Source: Sapria himalayana
Taxonomy: Eukaryota > Streptophyta > Magnoliopsida > Malpighiales > Rafflesiaceae
Assembly (NCBI GenBank): GCA_029783825.1
Contig: JAREIK010005821.1
Span: 20,959 to 84,958 of the forward strand
Length of the DNA: 64,000 nt
Direction: 5' to 3'
Part shown: in pieces, positions 13,326 through 26,365 of the stretch
Layout: every line of letters starts with the position of its first letter
Position numbering within the stretch: the first letter of the stretch is position 1
Notes under the pieces: model-generated
The model's database searches: none
Seen by the model: only the letters and a program-made list of their open reading frames with translations
What the model was told of the DNA's origin: nothing
Program-made: the position numbers and the translations under genes

Positions 13326-13640
13326 GACAGATAGATAGATAGACAAATAGATAGATAGAAAGATATATATATATACACACACACATATACTGATAGATAG
13401 ATAGACTAATAGTTAGAGAGATAAATAGATAGATATATTGGTAGATTGATTGATTGATAGAAAGTTAGATAGATAAACAGACAGATAGATAGATAGATAT
13501 ATAGATATATAGTTAAATAGATAAAAAATAGATATACAAATAGATAGAAAAATAAATATATAAATAGAAAAATGAATAGATAGATAGATAGAAAGATAAA
13601 TAGACAAATAGATAGATAGATAGTCAAATATATAAGAGAT

Positions 13641-13682
<42 letters not shown>

Positions 13683-14156
13683 CTAGCTAGACAGATAGAC
13701 TAATAGATAGATAAATATATAGATAGATAGTCATATAGATATATAGATAGTTAGTTTGATAGATAGATAATAAGATAGAAAGATAGATAAATAGACATAT
13801 AGATAGACAGATAGATAGATAGATAGTTGATAGAGAGGTAGAAAGATAGAATGATAGACAAATAGTTAGACATATAGATAGATAGATAAACTAATTAATA
13901 GATAGATAGATATATAAATCGATAGATAGATAGATAGAGAGTTTGATAGATATACAAATTAATATACAGATTGATAGACATATTTATAGACATATAGATA
14001 GACTAATTGATAGATTGATAAACAAATAGATAGACTAATATATATATACACACAGATTAATAAATAGATAGATAGACAGATAGATAGATAGACACATAGA
14101 AACATAGACAAATAGATAGACAAATATATAGAGAAAGACAAATAGATAGACAAATA
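8530..14156 (+). repeat. GATA/GACA degenerate tetranucleotide array, segment 1
   Basis: 5.6 kb of GATAGATAGATAGACAGATA with substitutions (gatt, aata, gaaa, gcta) and embedded (AT)n runs, the longest at about 9527-9596 and others near 10118, 11863, 12888, 13004, 13288 and 13646. Minus-strand frames of repeated SIYLSIYL are repeat translations. A higher-order unit is visible: 12693 onward recurs at 13084 onward (391 bp apart), sharing agaaagtcagatagataaac and following words. Confidence 0.95.
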
Positions 14157-16943
14157 TAGAGGTGTCAATCGGGCCGGCCCGACCCGGCGCAGCCCGGCAC
14201 GAGGCACGACGCAGTTCGGCCATACCTAGGCTAGCCCGGCATGGGAAAATCTCGTGCCCTGGCCCGTACCATGCCCAGTTAAGGCATGAGCCGTGCCGTG
14301 CCGTGCCTGACCCGTGTCCTGCCTGACCCGGCACGGCTCGGTGCCCGTGGCACGGCAAACTGGCATGGGTTCGTCCCCTGAGGTGTCCCGTGTCTAGTGT
14401 TTCCCTTGCTTTGGCCCTCCCACAAAAAAGACAGCTCGTCGGTTCTTATTGGACCCGACCCGCGGCCCCCGAACCATCCCAATTATCCCCTCCCCCCCCC
14501 CAACGGGAAAAAAAATATCAAAAAAAATTTAAATTTCAGCCGTTGGATTATGCCTCCAATGGCTAGGGGGTAGAATCCAAAGGCCCTCATGATTTTTTCC
14601 CCTAAAAAATTAAAAAATATTCAAAAAAAATTACATTTTTTTTGAAAAAAATATTTTATTTAATCTATAAATTCCACCCCCCCTCTCTATAACATTTAAG
14701 TTTTTCATAAACATTTTTTCTCTCAAATCTTTCATTTTCTCTTTCAAAAATCTTGCTTCTCTCTCTCGGGACTCGGGATTTCAACATTCGGCATGGATTT
14801 TCGGGAATTTCAACTTGAGTTTTGAATTTTTAACTTGATTGTGGTGCACCGTGCATGTGACAAACCTCACTGATTTTACCGGGTAATTTATTTTATGTTT
14901 TTTTACTTTCTCTCTCTCTCTCTCTTATTCTCTCTCTAGTTTCTCTCTCTAGAAAAAAATAGAAACTATTTAAATCAGTCATCAGGTCTCTAAATAACTA
15001 TTCTGAATAACAAAAATCCTAAAAAATACCAAATACTAATGAAACATATTTAAATTTAGAAAATGAAAATATTACACAGAGATCCGAGGTTGCTGAAACT
15101 TTGGTTTCTCTAGTCGTCTCAACCAAAACATCTAAAAAACAAAAAAAAATTGGAGGACTTCTAGAGTTTGGACTCATTTTAATATAATAAAACAAAATAA
15201 TGTTAGAGGTGAGGAAGAAGAAATGACACAGTGCAATCATGTGTTGGAATTACAATCAGATGTGAGATATCGTTGGAATTACACGTACTTGATGTTGGAA
15301 GCATGTGTTGGATACAAACACGTGATATCAGACTACGTCAATAGTAAGAGTGATGAACTTATTATTAATGACACTGACTAGGCTTCAAGAATTTCATTTA
15401 TGAAATTCCTGAAGATTTTTTATGACACAACGAACATGTGTTCGTCGGTTTATACCCCCACGACTTGCATTGTACTCCGGTGCATATGCAACATTAGTAG
15501 CATGTTTAGGAAGTATCGAGCTGACCCGACACTTAGCCATATAGTTGCAGAGATGGAAACCAAGTGCTTGAAGTACTGGTCCACCGTTCCATCTCTTTAT
15601 TGGCTCGCTACATGCATGGACCTTAGGGTTAAGGTGGAAGGGGTAGAAAACACCTTGACTTACATTTCCTCGTGCATGAACCTGGAAGAGCCACCTGAAG
15701 GGTTCATTCACGAGAAGTTGACTGACCTATTCACATACTATGATACTAGGTATGGTAGTGGTAGTAGTGAGACTGTGATTAGGGACATTAATACCTTGTT
15801 CGAAGATGATGATTTTTCCATTCCACAAGCGAGGGGGAAACGTAGGGGTGGACCATCACATAGGAGCGAGCTTTCTCGGTACTTAGATACCAATTACTGC
15901 TAATCCTGTCACATTCTGATACTAAGAATTTTGATATATTAAAGTAGTGGAAATCATATGAGTCCACCTTTCCCGTGCTATCTAGGATGACACGGGATCT
16001 ACTGACTCCTCTGGTGTCGAGCGTAGCATCGGAGTCTGCTTTTTCTGTTGCAGTGAACGTGATTTCGGATATGAGATTGAGATTACATCCAGATATTGTT
16101 GAGGCCTTGGCTTGTTTGAATGATTGGGATGATTCGATGTTTAGCATCCATGATCGTGCTGGAGCTGAGACTGGGACTGGGACTGCAGCCGTATCCACTA
16201 CGATAGCGGAGGAGTTGATTGCAGATGATGATGATCCATATGATACTGATCTTGATGTTGCGGCTGATGATGCTCATGATATGCCGATTGATGATTAATG
16301 ATGATCTACTGTGTTTTGATTTCGATGTTTTGTTTTGTATTGATTGTACGCTTTATTTATACGTAACGTTGAAACTGTAATTTGTTTGGTTCGGACCTTC
16401 GGTATCTAATGCCTGATTGGTCATTTTTCATTTGGTTTGCTTATGTTTTTTTTAATTATTAATTTTTTTTAACATTATTTATTGATTTATTTATTTTTTT
16501 GTTTTAATTTTTCATTTAAAAATTTATAACTATATTATATAATTCTAATAAATTATAAACTAATTTTAACTTTGTAATTTTAATAAATTTTAACTTTTTT
16601 CATATTATAAATATATAATAATATACATTATCTATAATTTTATATATAATTTAATAATTTATATAAATAAAATAAAAATCAAAACAAAATAATTAAAAAA
16701 AAAATTTTTTGGCCCGTACGGCATGGATTGGCCCGTACTGCCAAGCCAGGCTCGAGCGGGCCCGGCACTACATGGTATGGTCCTCCGTGCCTACGGGCCG
16801 TGCCAGGCCCAGCTTTTTTAAACCATGCCGGGCCAAGCACGTAATGGTATAGTAACCGTAGCGTGCCTGGTCCGGCACGAAAGCATTCCCGTGCTCAAAA
16901 TAAACGGGCAGGCCGGGCCGGCCCGGCCCGTTTGACACCTCTA
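14157..16943 (+). mobile_element. hAT-superfamily DNA transposon 1, internally deleted, inserted in the GATA array
   Basis: The left end reads TAGAGGTGTCAATCGGGCC, and the right end reads GGCCCGTTTGACACCTCTA, its inverted partner. The flanking 8-mers are GACAAATA (14149-14156) and GATAAATA (16944-16951), 7 of 8 identical, as expected for an aged 8-bp hAT duplication; low-complexity flanks weaken this slightly. The subterminal ~260 bp at each side is very GC-rich with GGCACG/CGTGCC words. Inside are a leader-like CT-rich stretch (about 14680-14960), a transposase pseudogene (15075-16298) and an AT-rich 3' region. Confidence 0.9.
15075..16298 (+). pseudogene. hAT transposase pseudogene, middle deleted, frameshifted
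   Basis: The protein would cut and rejoin transposon ends in the nucleus. What remains, in order, is an N-terminal scrap ending KTSKKQKK (about 15078-15150); a remnant at about 15220 where the BED zinc finger should begin; then, joined directly, the RWNYTYLMLEAC motif (about 15255-15300), the long conserved segment with FYDTT, ATCMDLRVKVEGVE and YYDTRYGS (15400-15900), and the C-terminal dimerisation region with FPVLSRMTRDLLTPL, SVASESAFSV and MRLRLHPDIVEAL (about 15940-16298). The catalytic core is therefore missing, judged against copy 2 (19237-21235). A TAG sits at about 15378, a stop at 15901-15903, and the frame changes before 15975. The acidic tail ends in a TAA at 16296-16298. It cannot be active. 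Confidence 0.85.
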
Positions 16944-17277
16944 GATAAATAGATCGACGAATGGATTAATAGATAGCTAGATAAATATATAAATATATAA
17001 ATAGATCTATAGATAACAAGATAAATAGATAGATAGATATACATCAGATAGAGATATAGATAGATAGATAGACAGATTATAGACAGACAGACATATTGAT
17101 TGATTGATTGATTGACAAATAAAAAGGCAGATAGATAAATATAGATATAGACAAATTAATGGACAATTAGATAGATATATAGATACGTAAATAGATAGAT
17201 AGATAAAAATATAGATAGATAGATAGATATATAGATAGATAGTTAAATAAATAGATAGATAGAAAGAAAAATAGATA

Positions 17278-17344
<67 letters not shown>

Positions 17345-17555
17345 AATAGACAGATAGATATATAGATTGACACATAGATAGATAAATTGACAAATAGAGA
17401 TATATATATATATATATACTGATAGACTAATTGATAGATAGATAGATACACAGATAGATTGAAAGATAGATTGACATATAGATTGACAGATAGATAGAAA
17501 GTTAGTTAGACAGATTGAAAGATAGATATATAGATAGATAGATAAATAGATAGAC

Positions 17556-17594
<39 letters not shown>

Positions 17595-18567
17595 AATAGA
17601 TAGACAAATAAATATATAAATAGAAAAACAAATAGATAGACAGAAAGATAGATAGATAGACAGACATATAGATAAAAAAATAGATATACCGATAGAAAGA
17701 AAGAAAGAAAGATAGATAGATAATTTATATAGAATGATAGAAAGATATCTAGATAAATAGACTATTAGATATATAGATATATAGATATATAGATAGATAG
17801 TCAGATAGATAGATAGTTAGTTAGACAGATAAATAGAAAGATAGAAAGATAGATAGATAGATAGATAGGTGATAAATAGATAGATAGAATGATATACAAA
17901 TAGTTAGACATATAGATAGATAGATAGAGAGATTGATTGATTAATAGATAGATAGATATCTAAATAGATAGAGAGATTGATTGATTCATAGTTAAATACA
18001 TAAGATTTATTTTATATTGATACATGAATTAATACACAGATTAATAGACATATAGATAGACTAATAGATAGATAGATAAACAAATAGATTGACTGATATA
18101 TATATAGACAGATAGATTGATAGAGTGACAGATAGATAGATAAATATATAGACAGTTAGATAGCCAGATTGATAGAAAGATAGATGGATATATAGATAAA
18201 TAGATATACAAATATATAGAGACATAGACAAATAGATAGACAAATATATATATATAAATAGATTAATAGATAGATATATAGATAGATAGATACGTAGATA
18301 GATAGATAGAAAGAAATACAGATAGAAAGATATATAGATAGAAAGATATATAGATAGAAAGACAGACAGATAGATATATAGATAGATAGACATATAGATA
18401 GATAGATAGATACATAGATAGTTAAATTGAGAGGGAGAGAGAGAGATAGAAAGTTAGATAGACTGAAAGATAGACAGATAGATAGATATTTTGATAGATA
18501 GAAAGATACATAGAAAGATTGGCAGATAGATATATAGATAGACTGATATATAGACTAATAGATAGAT
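16944..18567 (+). repeat. GATA/GACA array, segment 2
   Basis: The array continues in the same strand sense between the two hAT elements, with (AT)n at about 17286-17340 and 17560-17590. A GATTGATTGATTGATTGACA word at about 17098 recurs at 22624, pointing to array-internal duplication. Confidence 0.95.
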
Positions 18568-19236
18568 TAGAGGTCTCAAATGGGTAGTGCCTAGCTGTCC
18601 CGGCACGATTTTGGTCTGCTGGATCATGCTTCCATGTCGGGCAAGGCGCGACATGGTTACACTTTTGTGTCGTATCTAGCCCTACATGGTTTCTTAAAGT
18701 CAGGCTTGGCACAGCCCACCACCATGACCACTTTTTTATCGTGCCGGATCAAGCCCATACGGGCCGGTTTAAAAAAAAAATTTTTTTGTTTATAATATTT
18801 ATGTAATTATAAAATATAAAATTAGATTAGATAATATTTAAAAAATAACAATATTTAAATTATAAATTTAATATTTTTGAATAGCTATAAAGTTTAATTT
18901 TTTTATGTTATTTGTTTTAATTATGTTTTAACTAGATTAATATATTTAAATTATAATTTATTAAAATTAAATTTTAGAATTTTTAATGAAATTCTTAAAC
19001 ACAAAAATAAAATAAACATAAAATTTCTTTTACAAAAATTACAAAGCCACAAAGCCAAACCAAATGCCCAAACCAAAGCAAATACAATGAAAATTAAAAT
19101 AAGTACAAAAAATTGAAATCAAAAATCAGCATCAAACAAAACTCAAGGCTCATAAGCATATGCATAAATATAACAAAAGTGTTGTTGTCAGTGTGTCGTA
19201 ATCCCATCAACTGTCAGGCATCAAGTGGCAACCACA

Positions 19237-21235
19237 TTAATCATCCATCAGTGTATCATTACCATCCTCAACCTCAACATCAAAATCACTATCATATAAG
19301 TCATCATTAGCAATAACTCCTTCACATTCACTATAGTCCTTGTCCCAGCACGATCCTCGATGCTAAATCTCAAATTCTTCCAATCCTTCATGCATACTAA
19401 ACCTCAATAATATCTGGATGTAATCTCGATCTTCTATCCGAAATCATATTCACTACAACAGAAAAAGAAAACTCTAATACTATGCTCGACACTAGAGGAG
19501 TTAGTAGATCCTGTGCCCTCTTAGATAGCACGAGAAAGGTGGACTCATATGATTTCTACCACTACAATATATCAAGATTTTTAATATCAAAATGTGATAG
19601 GATTAAGCAATAATCGGTATCTAAGAACCGAGAAAGATTGCTCCTATTTGAAGATCCACCCCGTCATTTCCCCTTTGCTAATTGAATGGAAAAATCATCA
19701 TTTCCGAATATAGTATCTATTTCCGTACTCACAGTATCACTACTACTACTAACATACCTAGTATCATAGTATGTGAAAAGGTTAGTCAACTTCTCATGAA
19801 TGAACCCTTCTAGTGGGTCTTCCAGGTTCATGCACGAGGAAATGTAAGTCAATATGCTTTCTACCCCTTCCACCTTAACCCTAGGGTCCATGCATGCAAT
19901 GAGACAATAAATAGATGGAATGGTGGACAAGTACTTTAAGTACTTGGTTTCTATCTCTGCACTTAGCTAAGTGTCGGGTCAGCTCGATACTTTCATGCTA
20001 CTGATGTTGTATATGCACATGAGTCCAAGGCAAGTCATGAAAGTATAAACTGATGAACACATGTTCATCATGTCATAAAAAATTTTAAGGAATTTCATAA
20101 TTGAAATTCCTATAGCCTAGTTAGTGTTGTCAATAAAAAGTTTGTCACTCTTACTATTGATGTAATCAGATATCACGTATTCATTTCCAACACATGATCC
20201 AACATCAGTTATGTGTTATTCCAATAGTGTCTCACATCCAATTGGAATTTCTTCTTCTTATGATTCGTAGACAATCAAAGACTACCGAACTCATGTTGTC
20301 TATGAGACATGTGAATGTATTTTAATGAGTTATGTATAATATTCAAAGTAGGGGATCACACATTCATATTCGCTTGTACAATCAAGTTAATCACGTGATA
20401 CATGCATCTAACGTTGACAATCTCTCTTAATGGTGCATCTGTAATATTATTAGATTCGTTTTCGAATGTGAAACTAAAAATTTTATTTTAAATTTTATAT
20501 TCTCTAAAGATCTGCATTATATACTCAAAAATGGTCGGGTCATCATGAGGATAAAGAATCTTAGAGAATCCTAATATTTTTTATTCATCATCCATTTAGA
20601 ATTTACATAGTGGATTGTAAGACATGCAAAAGATGAATCATCATGACTAGTCCAGATATCGGACATCACGGATACCACACCACTAAAAACCATAAATTCA
20701 TTAATTATTATTTATTTTTCTAACTTATAAAATATTAGTATGTCATTCCTAGATGTGGACCTAGGAATCCTTTGATAAACATGCTGAAAATATGTCTGCA
20801 GATGCTCACTACCCTTGGATCTTCTGAAAATCTGATCGGAAGACCAATCAGGGTGATAAGTTTGCTCACGCCTTCCCTACCCAACTCACTATGGTATATG
20901 AAGGGGGTAAATTTGAGATTAAACTCGATCCAGCATCAAAAAAAGAATTGCTAAGTTAGGTTTGCCTAAGATCTAATGCACCATGTTTTTTGGTGCATAA
21001 TTCGTCATGCCTCTTAAAGTGCTCAGTCCCTACCGCACTCTTACAAGTAAAAGTTTTATTACAATATTAGCATAGTGTTGTTTCTTCTTCCTCCCCCCTA
21101 ATATTTTTTTATTTTATTGTATTAAAATGAGTCTAAACTACATAAGTCCCCCTAGTTTTTTGTTTTTTAGATGTATGGGTTGAGACAACCGAAGAAACCA
21201 AAATTTCAATAGCCTCGGAGCTTTGTGTAAGATTT
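19237..21235 (-). pseudogene. hAT transposase pseudogene with BED finger and core motif, many stops
   Basis: Reading on the minus strand: an N-terminal SSEA...TSKKQK segment (about 21130-21235); a BED-type zinc finger with CNKTFTCKSAVGTEHFKRH (about 20985-21080, a Cys-x2-Cys start followed by His); the DIWTSHDDSS core motif followed by LTIHYVNSKW (about 20580-20670); the region with CLIACMDPRVKVEGVE and YYDTRYVS (19664-19930); the hAT dimerisation segment (about 19370-19620); and an acidic C-terminus ending at a TAA at 19237-19239. Numerous stops and frameshifts break it. It shows what copy 1 has lost: the finger and catalytic middle. Confidence 0.85.
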
Positions 21236-21773
21236 TAATTTTCTAAATTAAATTATTTTCATTAGTAATAGTCATTTTTTTTTTGTTTTTTTAGACAAGA
21301 GGATAGATTAAAGAGTAGAGAAAGAGAGAGAGAGAGAGAGAGAGAGTAAAAAACTAATTCTTTTTAAATATTAATTATTATTTAAGAGTTTTAGTTAAAT
21401 AATTAAAAAAATAAAAATATTTGTAAAGCACAGTAAAGGTAAAGCACTTGTACCAAACCATGACCAAGAATCCAACTTCCAAAGCCAAGCTGGACTGCAA
21501 ATTGCGAGTCCCAAAAAGTCATGTGGAAATTCAAAGAGAGAAAATATTAGGAGAGATTTTAGAGAGAGTGAGAATTAATATTTTTGAAACATATAAAAAT
21601 TAGAGAGAGGGGGGGTTTTTATAGAATTTAGTTAAGAAATTTTGTTTTAAAAAATATATATATTTATTTTTTTTAATATTTTATTGATTTTTTTGGGGCT
21701 GAATCATGTGAGCTGTGGGATTCAGCCCCATAGCCGTTGGAGGCAAAATCCAAAGGCTAAAATTCAAACAATT

Positions 21774-21920
21774 TTATTTTTTTTATTTTTTTTATTTTTT
21801 TTATTTTTTTTATTTTTTTTATTTTTTTTATTTTTTTTATTTTTTTTATTTTTTTTATTTTTTTTATTTTTTTTATTTTTTTTATTTTTTTTATTTTTTT
21901 TATTTTTTTTATTTTTTTTA
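21774..21920. repeat. (ATTTTTTTT)n, 9-bp tandem repeat inside hAT 2
   Basis: About 16 nearly perfect copies of A plus eight T. The 9-bp period keeps a frame open (Phe-Phe-Leu/Tyr repeats) that is not a gene. It lies just outside the transposase 5' end, in the leader region. Confidence 0.9.
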
Positions 21921-22261
21921 ATTTCGAACCTTTGGGGATTGGGGGCAGGCTAGCAGGGTGGGTGGGGAAGGTGAGATGGAATCAGACCCGAGCCCAGGTA
22001 GTTTTCAAAACTGTTGGGCTCAACTTCTATGGCTGGGGTGGTTTAGCGAATCGTGATGAAGTGTTGTGCCAATGGGCCACGAAACCATGATGAGCCAAGC
22101 ACGACATGAGGCCTGGTTGACCTCGGCACAGTACGAGAAGGTTCATGTGGTAAACAGGCAGGGCACAAGAACATACACGAAAAATCTTGATGCCGTGCTA
22201 GGCTACGTATGGCAGAAACCTGTCGTGCCTCGTTCCAGGCCAGAACATCATTCTACCTCTA

Positions 22262-23362
22262 AAATAGGTAGATATATAGATAGATAGATAGACAGACAAA
22301 TAGATAAACAGACAGATATATATATATAGATATATAGAGAGATATATGAACAGACAGACTGACATATAGATAGATAGATAGTTTAATAGATAAATAGAAA
22401 GATAGACAAATATTCCTCCGCCAAAAGAGAGGGCTAAAATTAATAAAAAAATCTTTAAAAAAAAGAAAGATAGAATGATGGATAGTTAGTTAGATATAGA
22501 GAAAGATAGATAGATATATAGACAGGTAGATTGAATGATTGATAGATAGATAACATGATAGACAGATTTTTAGATAGATTAATACATAGAAAGATAGGTA
22601 GATATATAGATAGAAAGATAGATAGATTGATTGATTGATTGACAAATAAATAAATAGATAGATAGATAGACATATAGATAGAGAGATAGAAATAAAGATA
22701 GGTGAAAAATATATAGGCAGACAGATAGATAGATAGACAGATAGATAGATTGGTAAATAGGTGGATAGATAGAAACATAGATAGATAAATAGATAGACAT
22801 ATAGATAGAAAGATAGATAGAATAATATATAGATAGATAGTTGACAATTAGATAAAAAAAATAGATATATAGATAGATAGTTAGATAGATAGAGAAATAG
22901 ATAGAAAGATAGTAGAGAGAAAGATAGATAGATAGTTAGACATATAAATAGATCGAAAGATTGATAGACATATAATTAGATAGATAGAGAGATAGATTGA
23001 TTGACTAATAGATATATAGATAGACTAATAGATAGACAGATAGACAAACATATAGATAGATAGATAAATAAATAGAAGGTAGAAAGATATATAGATAATT
23101 AGATAGACTAATATATTGATATATTGATAGATATTTTGATATGTAGATAAACATATATATATATATAGTTAGATACAAAAAAAGAAAGAAAGATAGATTG
23201 ATAGATAGAGCTACAAATAGATAGATAACAGAAAGATAGATAGATAAATAAATAGATAGATAGATAGATAAACATATAGATAGATATTTAGATAGATATA
23301 CAAATCTATATATAGATTGATAGACATATAGATAGATAGATAGATATATAGATAGACAGACA

Positions 23363-23393
<31 letters not shown>

Positions 23394-26326
23394 TATATAT
23401 ATATATATATAGAAAGATAGAAAGATATATAAATAGATTGATAAATAGATAGACTGATAGAGAGATAGATTGATTTATAGACTAATTGAAAGACTGATTG
23501 ATAGCCAAATTTATAGGCAGAGAGATAGATAGGCCTATAGATAGATAGATAGACCTATAGATAAATAGATAGATAGATAGATATATATATATATATATAG
23601 ATAAAAAGACATAATTAAAAAGATATATTGAAAAATAGATAGATAGAGAGACAAATAGATAGACAGATAGAATGTCATATAGATAGATAAATAGATAGAA
23701 AGAAAGTAGATAAATATATAGACATATAGATAGACAAATAGATAAATAGATAGAAACATGAATAGATAGATAGATAAATAGATTGACATTCAAATAGATA
23801 GATAAATAGATAGATAAATAAATAAATAGATAGATAGACATGTAGATAGATAGATAGACAGATATTTTGACAGATATTTTGACAGATAGATAAATAGATA
23901 GGGATAGATAGATAGAAAGATAGATATATAAATAGATAGATAGTTTAGTTAGTTAAATAAAGATAGAGATAGACAAGAAAGATTGATAGTTAGATAGATT
24001 TATTAAAAGATAGATAGATAGATATATAGACAGATAGATAGACAGATAGATAGACAGAACGATAGATATATAGATAAATAGATAGATAGATAGATAGATA
24101 GACAGACATAGAGACAGATAGATAGATAGATAGACAAATAGATAGACAGAAAAATAGATAAATAGATATATAGATAGATAAAGAGACAAATAGATAGATT
24201 AATAGTTATATAGAAAGATGGATAGTTTTATAGATAGTTAGATATACAAAAAAGATAGATAGATATATAGATAGACAGACCAAAAGCTAGATAGAATATT
24301 AGACAGATTGATTCATAGAAAGATGGGCAGATAGATAGAAAGAAAGATAGTAAGTTATTTAGATAAATAGAAAGATTGATTGACAAATACATAGATAGAT
24401 ATATAGATAAAGATATAGAAATAAAGATAGATAGAAACTAGATATATACACTAATATATAGATATATAGATAGGCAGATAGATAGATAGATAGGCAGATA
24501 GAAAGATAGGCAGATAGATAGATAGACATATAGATTAGTAAATTGGTGGATAGATAGAAACATAGATAAACTAATAGATTGACATATTGATAAAAAGATA
24601 GATAGAATAATATATAGATAGATATTTAGAAAGATAGATAGTTAGATAAACAAATAGATAGATAGATAGATATATATATATATATATATAGTAAGTTAGA
24701 TAGAGAAATAGATAAAATGATAGATAGAGAGAAAGATAGATAGATAGTTAGACATAAAAATAGATTGATAGAAAGATAGACATATAAAGAGATAGATAGA
24801 TCGATAGTTTGACTGATAAATATATATATATAGACTAATAGATAGATAGACAGACAGATAGATAAATAGATGGTAGAAAGATTTATAAATAGTAAGATAG
24901 ACTGATATATAGATAGATTGATAGATAAATTGATATATTGATAGATAGATAGATTGATTAATAGAGAGATAGATTGATTAATAGACTGATTGATACAAAA
25001 ATTTATAGGCAGATAGATAGATATACCTAAAATAGATAGATATATAAATAAATAGACATATAGATAGACAAATATATTGAAAGATAGATAGATAGATAGA
25101 CAGATAGATAGACAGCTAGATTAAAAGATAGATATATAGATAAATAGATAGAAAGAAAGTTAGATAGATATATATACATATAGATAGACAAATAGATAAA
25201 TAGATAGATAGAATGATAAATAAATAGATAGATAGATAAATAGATGGATAGACATGTAGAAAAAAGAAATATAGATATTTTTACATACAGATAGATAGAT
25301 AGACATACACAAAGATAGATATATAAATAGATAGATAAAGAGAGAGTCAAATAAAGAGAGAGATAGACAGGAAAGATAGATAGTTAGATAGATTTATTAA
25401 TAGTCAGATAGAAAGACAAATAGATAGAGAGATAGATAGACAGGTAGATTGACATATATATAGATAGATAGATTGATAGATAAATAGACACAATGATAGA
25501 TAGACAAATAGATAGAAAGAAAGATAGATATATAGATATATAGATAGATAGAGAGACAGATAGATAGATTAATAGTTAGATAGAAAGATAGTCAGATTGA
25601 AAGATAGTTAGATATACATAATGAATGATAGATAGATAAAAATAGATAGAAAAAAATAGATAGTTAGATAGATAGACAAAAAGATAGATTATTAGACAGA
25701 TTGTTACACAAAAGTTAGGTAGATAGATTGAAAGAAAGATTATAGAAAGATAAATAGATTGGATGATTGATTGACAGATAGATAGATAAAAAGATAAATA
25801 AACCAAAGGAAAGATAAATCGATAAATAGACATATAGATAGACAACAAGATAAATAATTAGCAAGATAGATAAATAGAAAGAAAGATAGATAGATAGATA
25901 GACAGACAGATATATATATATATAGAATGATTGATAAATAGATAGATAGACATATAGATAGAAAGATAGATAGATAGATAGAAAGATAGATAGATTGATT
26001 GATTGCTTGGTATAAAGATAGATAGATAGATTGATTAATAGATAGATAGACAGATATATAGATAGATAGATAGCTAGATAAATAGATAGATAGACAGATA
26101 GACAGATAGATAGATAGATAGATAGACGGATAGATAAAAATATAGATAGATAGACAGATAGATAGATAGATAGAATGATTGATTGATAGTTAGATATATA
26201 GATAGAATGATTGATTGATATTTAGATTGATAGATAGAAAGATACCTAGTTATATAGACAGATAGATAGACAAATAGATAGATACATAGATATATAAAGA
26301 TATATATATATATATATATATATAAA

Positions 26327-26365
<39 letters not shown>

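Larger units (their letters stand above)
18568..22261 (-). mobile_element. hAT-superfamily DNA transposon 2, opposite orientation, in the GATA array
   Basis: The left end is TAGAGGTCTCAAATGGG and the right end closes with ATTCTACCTCTA. GATA array lies directly outside both. Flanking 8-mers AGATAGAT and AAATAGGT agree at 6 of 8. Subterminal sequence again holds the degenerate GGCACGA/CGTGCC family words (18590-18770 and 22060-22250). The transposase pseudogene is on the minus strand, opposite to copy 1. It is more complete (about 3.7 kb against 2.8 kb) but more decayed. Confidence 0.85.

Noticed and set aside
8717..13627. Many long minus-strand frames rich in Ser-Ile-Tyr-Leu across the GATA arrays (also in 17-18, 22-31, 35 and 62-64 kb)
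   Set aside because: They are translations of TATC repeats. A tetranucleotide cycles through three frames without stops, and there is no domain, codon bias or start context.
14035..14482. GC-rich minus-strand frames at the hAT 1 end (107 and 67 codons)
   Set aside because: They overlap the subterminal CGTGCC repeats, run into the GATA array and have no known domain. They come from low stop-codon density in GC-rich repeats.
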